From the NCBI GenBank assembly GCA_038396585.1, contig CP121691.1:2604001-2668000 (forward strand): DNA of 64,000 bases. Direction: 5' to 3'. Shown here in pieces: positions 62,601-64,000 of the stretch. The notes under the pieces were generated by a model. That model did no database searches. It saw nothing but the letters and a program-made list of their open reading frames with translations, and was not told the origin of the DNA. The translations under genes and the position numbers were made by a program. Position 1 is the stretch's first letter. Each line of letters starts with the position of its first letter. The DNA comes from Vallitaleaceae bacterium 9-2 (GTDB taxonomy: Bacteria > Bacillota > Clostridia > Lachnospirales > Vallitaleaceae).

Positions 62601-62950
62601 ATGTATTCACCAATGGAGTCCCCTTGGTAATTTATACAAAATCGTTGGACAGGTTCTTTGGCTTCCTCAATAACTTCCTCAATTGAAAAATACGGCTTAA
62701 TATCAACTAATTCTCCTTTAAACTCATGATTATCCATTGTAACTTTAAAAAGAATCTCAGCTCTATCTAGAGAAATATGAATAATTTCAACACTATAGAC
62801 TTCAAGTCGGTTATTTGAACGCATGAATAATATACAGTGAGAAAAAAGATCTAGTTTAGTCAATGCTTTGCTATACCCATCTTCCAACTTAAGAATTCCT
62901 TCTTGATGTTTACTTTTTCGTTTTACACTTCCTATTTTTAACCATTTCAT
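59687..62950 (-). CDS. TrmO-like domains fused to UvrA2-like ATPase
   Basis: A 1087-residue fusion. Residues 2-95 look like a degenerate TrmO (TsaA) domain (WLKIGSVKRK, TKLDLFSHCILF, ELVDIKPYF). Residues about 135-225 hold a TrmO core with the motif RTGVFATRSPVRPNPIG (174-188), characteristic of SAM-dependent tRNA methyltransferases. From residue 287 a UvrA-type protein follows: two Walker A motifs GVSGSGKSSL, signatures LSAGEAQRLKLAS and LSGGEAQRIKLAK, and zinc Cys pairs CPIC, CSSC, CPVC, CSEC, CPKC, CSQC. The UvrB-binding insert is missing between the first and second zinc modules, as in UvrA2-type proteins linked to drug tolerance. Start 62950 is nine bases after GGAGG. Joint function unknown. 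Confidence 0.88.
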   Translation of the reverse strand: MKWLKIGSVKRKSKHQEGILKLEDGYSKALTKLDLFSHCILFMRSNNRLEVYSVEIIHISLDRAEILFKVTMDNHEFKGELVDIKPYFSIEEVIEEAKEPVQRFCINYQGDSIGEYMRYGKRMGIQLNKTDTNIHHIQQGDCLRVLWWFDRFDGDNFRKIRTCMPPYNHAPRTGVFATRSPVRPNPIGSTLVRVNNVWHDDGFIEIIGFDGFIGSKILQVMFYQPSMDCIKSAGVPSWVSHWTKKKTFAQPKEVDARPMQTKVLKFKKLSMDLEQIPLDEHEEDSKNIQIHNAHIHNLKNLSVKIPKNKITLISGVSGSGKSSLAFDILYAESQRQFMDLILSNPMGDVALSDRYVDNITGLQPAIAIDQKALGANPRSSVGSVTKIGDILKLIFSIIGQRICPICHHEIDAGNVCSSCGEVFFDRTPQLFSSNHPDYMCPVCKGLGMQMGIDPSKIVEAPEKSLLDGASSLYGNLRKHRENPNANWIRGEVLALAADLDVDLELAYNQLPERFKQEMLHGSNGRNVRLDYKNAKGRSGTIVRPVEGAIPLIERLMHSTSSSKTNAQVQRYMTKQICSECQGERLQPEGRLVHIMGDRYVKVIKLSSDELHTWCHHMYMHLPHNQQEQTKKLFVQLNRRLKRILDVGIGYLSIDRSIPSLSAGEAQRLKLASQLGSGLSNITYIMDEPSKGLHPKDYQFLMETLLELKRQDNTILIVEHKKSFLEIADVHLVMGPRAGVYGGEIVSNVPLEHRHPKTMSAEVKVIEDIKLYTKQEAAIQMKKVATYNLKNIDVTIPIGQLTAVIGVSGSGKSSLIAKTLYPAILKHMGKTVEASGEVEAVVGLEAYEQVCYVNQSPIGSNPRSTPGTYTGVFELLRERYAGTQQAKAQGLTKASFSFNSTKGQCPKCKGLGEVAVNMHYMEDIYIPCSQCHGKRYADNILNIKEKGMSIGDILDVEVQELLKIYEHDDRIFQYLLTLDQIGLGYLKLGQSATTLSGGEAQRIKLAKELVKKRGSQTLYILDEPTTGLSDEDTQKIIAVLKRLKSRGATLIIIEHNPMMIKNCDYLIELGPKGGDQGGELMRIGYIKK

Positions 62951-62994
62951 AAAAAAAGCCCTCCTTATCGACATCCATTATATCAATAAGAAGG
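62951..62994 (-). terminator. Terminator/attenuator hairpin abutting the UvrA-fusion start
   Basis: Arms 62960-62971 and 62983-62994 give a 12-bp stem (two G-U) with 11-base loop, then GC and seven T that end exactly at the ATG at 62950. The stem contains the GGAGG ribosome site. It could be the terminator of the upstream MATE gene and also mask translation of the fusion gene. Confidence 0.8.
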
Positions 62995-63023
62995 GTTAAA
63001 GACTTTTCCATTACTGCTATTTT

Positions 63024-64000
63024 CTACTCAAATACTTTTTTCATTGCCCTTGGCTGATCTGTTTTTTTAAGTATCTTAAATTCTTTGAATACAAGAATCC
63101 AAGTCCAGATACATATAATCAAATCTATGCCAAACGCCCCTACATATACTGCAAAAACTCCAAAAAACCTTGGCAGTATTAGCATCAACGGAATGTAGAA
63201 GACAACTTGGCGTGCAATACCTATTAAAGAAGCTACATTTCCTTTATTAATTGCCGGGAAAAATGTCATTGCCATAAAGATAACAGGTAATATAGGTAGC
63301 AGTGACATAAATAATCGAAAATTCATAAGATCACTGGCTAAAAAGGTGCTTTCCGGCAACATTAGATGAAGGACATTGGCTGGTGCTATCATCATAATTA
63401 ACCAAAACGGTAACAATAACAATGTTGCTACAACTGCAAACACATAAAAACTTTGAATGACACGACGATATTTTCCTGCCCCATAATTTATACCCACAGC
63501 TGGCTGCAATGCACGCATCAGTCCAAATACCGGAGTGAGCATAAATGTAAATATGCGATATGCAACTCCGTAAAAGGCCACATCACTATTGGTTCCATAG
63601 GCATTGAGGGCATTTAGCACTAACACCGCTTGAATCAATGTCATGACATTCATAATTAGTGAGGACATCCCCATTGATAAAATACTTTTAATAATCTCCG
63701 GATCACGTCGTATAGAAAATGGATTTGATTTGAAGGATGCCTTTTGACGGGCAAAGTAGATAAATGATGTCAATGTATATACAATCATTCCTATATTCGT
63801 TCCAATTGCTGCACCTTCAACGCCCATCTTAAACAGAACAATAAGGATATAATTGATAAGAATATTTACAACTAATCCGCTTCCCATCATGACTGCGGCG
63901 CGTTTCATTCTTCCTTCTGCCCGAATAATCATATTCCCTGCTAATCCAGCAATCCAAAAGAGTGCCCCATATAAAGTCACCTTAAAGTATGCCACACCAT
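63024..64000 (-). CDS. MATE-family exporter, 5' part outside window
   Basis: The C-terminal 323 or so residues of a MATE transporter; the N-terminus lies beyond base 64000. The visible part starts inside the first repeat (YFKVTLYGALFWIAGLAGNMIIRAEG) and contains the second repeat start (MGMSSLIMNVMTLIQAVLVLNALNAYGTNSDVAFYGVAYRI). It ends FKEFKILKKTDQPRAMKKVFE. It is distinct in sequence from the MATE gene at 13135-14493. The ATG-like codon near the right edge is internal, not the start. Its stop is 73 bp from the UvrA-fusion start. Confidence 0.88.
   Translation of the reverse strand, partial: GVAYFKVTLYGALFWIAGLAGNMIIRAEGRMKRAAVMMGSGLVVNILINYILIVLFKMGVEGAAIGTNIGMIVYTLTSFIYFARQKASFKSNPFSIRRDPEIIKSILSMGMSSLIMNVMTLIQAVLVLNALNAYGTNSDVAFYGVAYRIFTFMLTPVFGLMRALQPAVGINYGAGKYRRVIQSFYVFAVVATLLLLPFWLIMMIAPANVLHLMLPESTFLASDLMNFRLFMSLLPILPVIFMAMTFFPAINKGNVASLIGIARQVVFYIPLMLILPRFFGVFAVYVGAFGIDLIICIWTWILVFKEFKILKKTDQPRAMKKVFE

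Noticed and set aside
59687-62950. Canonical excision-repair UvrA
   Set aside because: The UvrB-binding insert is missing, extra TrmO-like domains precede it, and no uvrB or uvrC is near.

Overview
The window is low-GC DNA from a Gram-positive anaerobe, most likely a member of the Clostridia (a Lachnospirales/Vallitaleaceae-like organism is my guess, not a proof). The signs are a T-box leader on tyrS, a cobalamin riboswitch, lipoboxes, S-layer (SLH) anchors, an ABC-F ribosome-protection ATPase, the two-subunit iron-sulfur serine dehydratase, a membrane pyrophosphatase, and AGGAGG-type ribosome sites before almost every gene. Most genes lie on the minus strand. I see no insertion sequence, phage, CRISPR array, rRNA or tRNA.

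Region 1 (1-18.5 kb) is glycan use. One long minus-strand operon, starting from a TTGACA/TAGAAT promoter near 9.1 kb, encodes an LplB/LplC-type sugar importer, its lipoprotein receptor, two GH29 alpha-L-fucosidases, a GH18 chitinase-like enzyme, an M17 aminopeptidase and a CBM9-like protein cut by the window edge. None of the enzymes has a signal peptide, so imported fucosylated, GlcNAc-containing oligosaccharides or glycopeptides are probably dismantled in the cytoplasm. A GcnA-like GH20 hexosaminidase follows under its own control, then an MFS carrier with a uridine-kinase-like P-loop protein, a MATE exporter and a CBS protein. A fucose-isomerase-family gene sits 11 bp behind tyrS, downstream of a tyrosine T-box.

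Region 2 (18.5-42.8 kb) is mixed housekeeping: an OFA-type MFS carrier, a TetM-like GTPase fused to a Rae1/YacP-type NYN nuclease, a TspO-related membrane protein, CorA, a two-component system with a Met/His-rich sensor segment, a ferric-iron ABC importer behind a clear Fur box, a 47-residue Cys-Cys protein, DUF2089 and SHOCT-like genes, a rhodanese lipoprotein, an ABC-F gene with an attenuator leader, MarR plus nitroreductase, a chemoreceptor, serine dehydratase, K+-dependent pyrophosphatase, and a SHOCT/PepSY-like trio of small membrane proteins.

Region 3 (42.9-53.5 kb) is the most interesting. A cobalamin riboswitch with its own promoter and terminator controls five genes: a 1468-residue S-layer protein carrying two DUF4430 (transcobalamin C-terminal-like) domains around an alpha/alpha-toroid, a second toroid-SLH protein, a membrane-anchored DUF4430 protein, EcfT, and one polypeptide fusing both ECF ATPases to an S component. 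The toroid plus DUF4430 pair is the fold combination of animal intrinsic factor and transcobalamin. I infer a cell-wall-anchored corrinoid capture and relay system feeding an ECF transporter.

Region 4 (53.5-64 kb) holds two ECF sigma/anti-sigma pairs, a glyoxalase, an MBL-fold hydrolase, two AraC regulators with drug-sensor-like domains, a UvrA2-like ATPase fused to TrmO-like domains, and a MATE exporter cut by the right edge.
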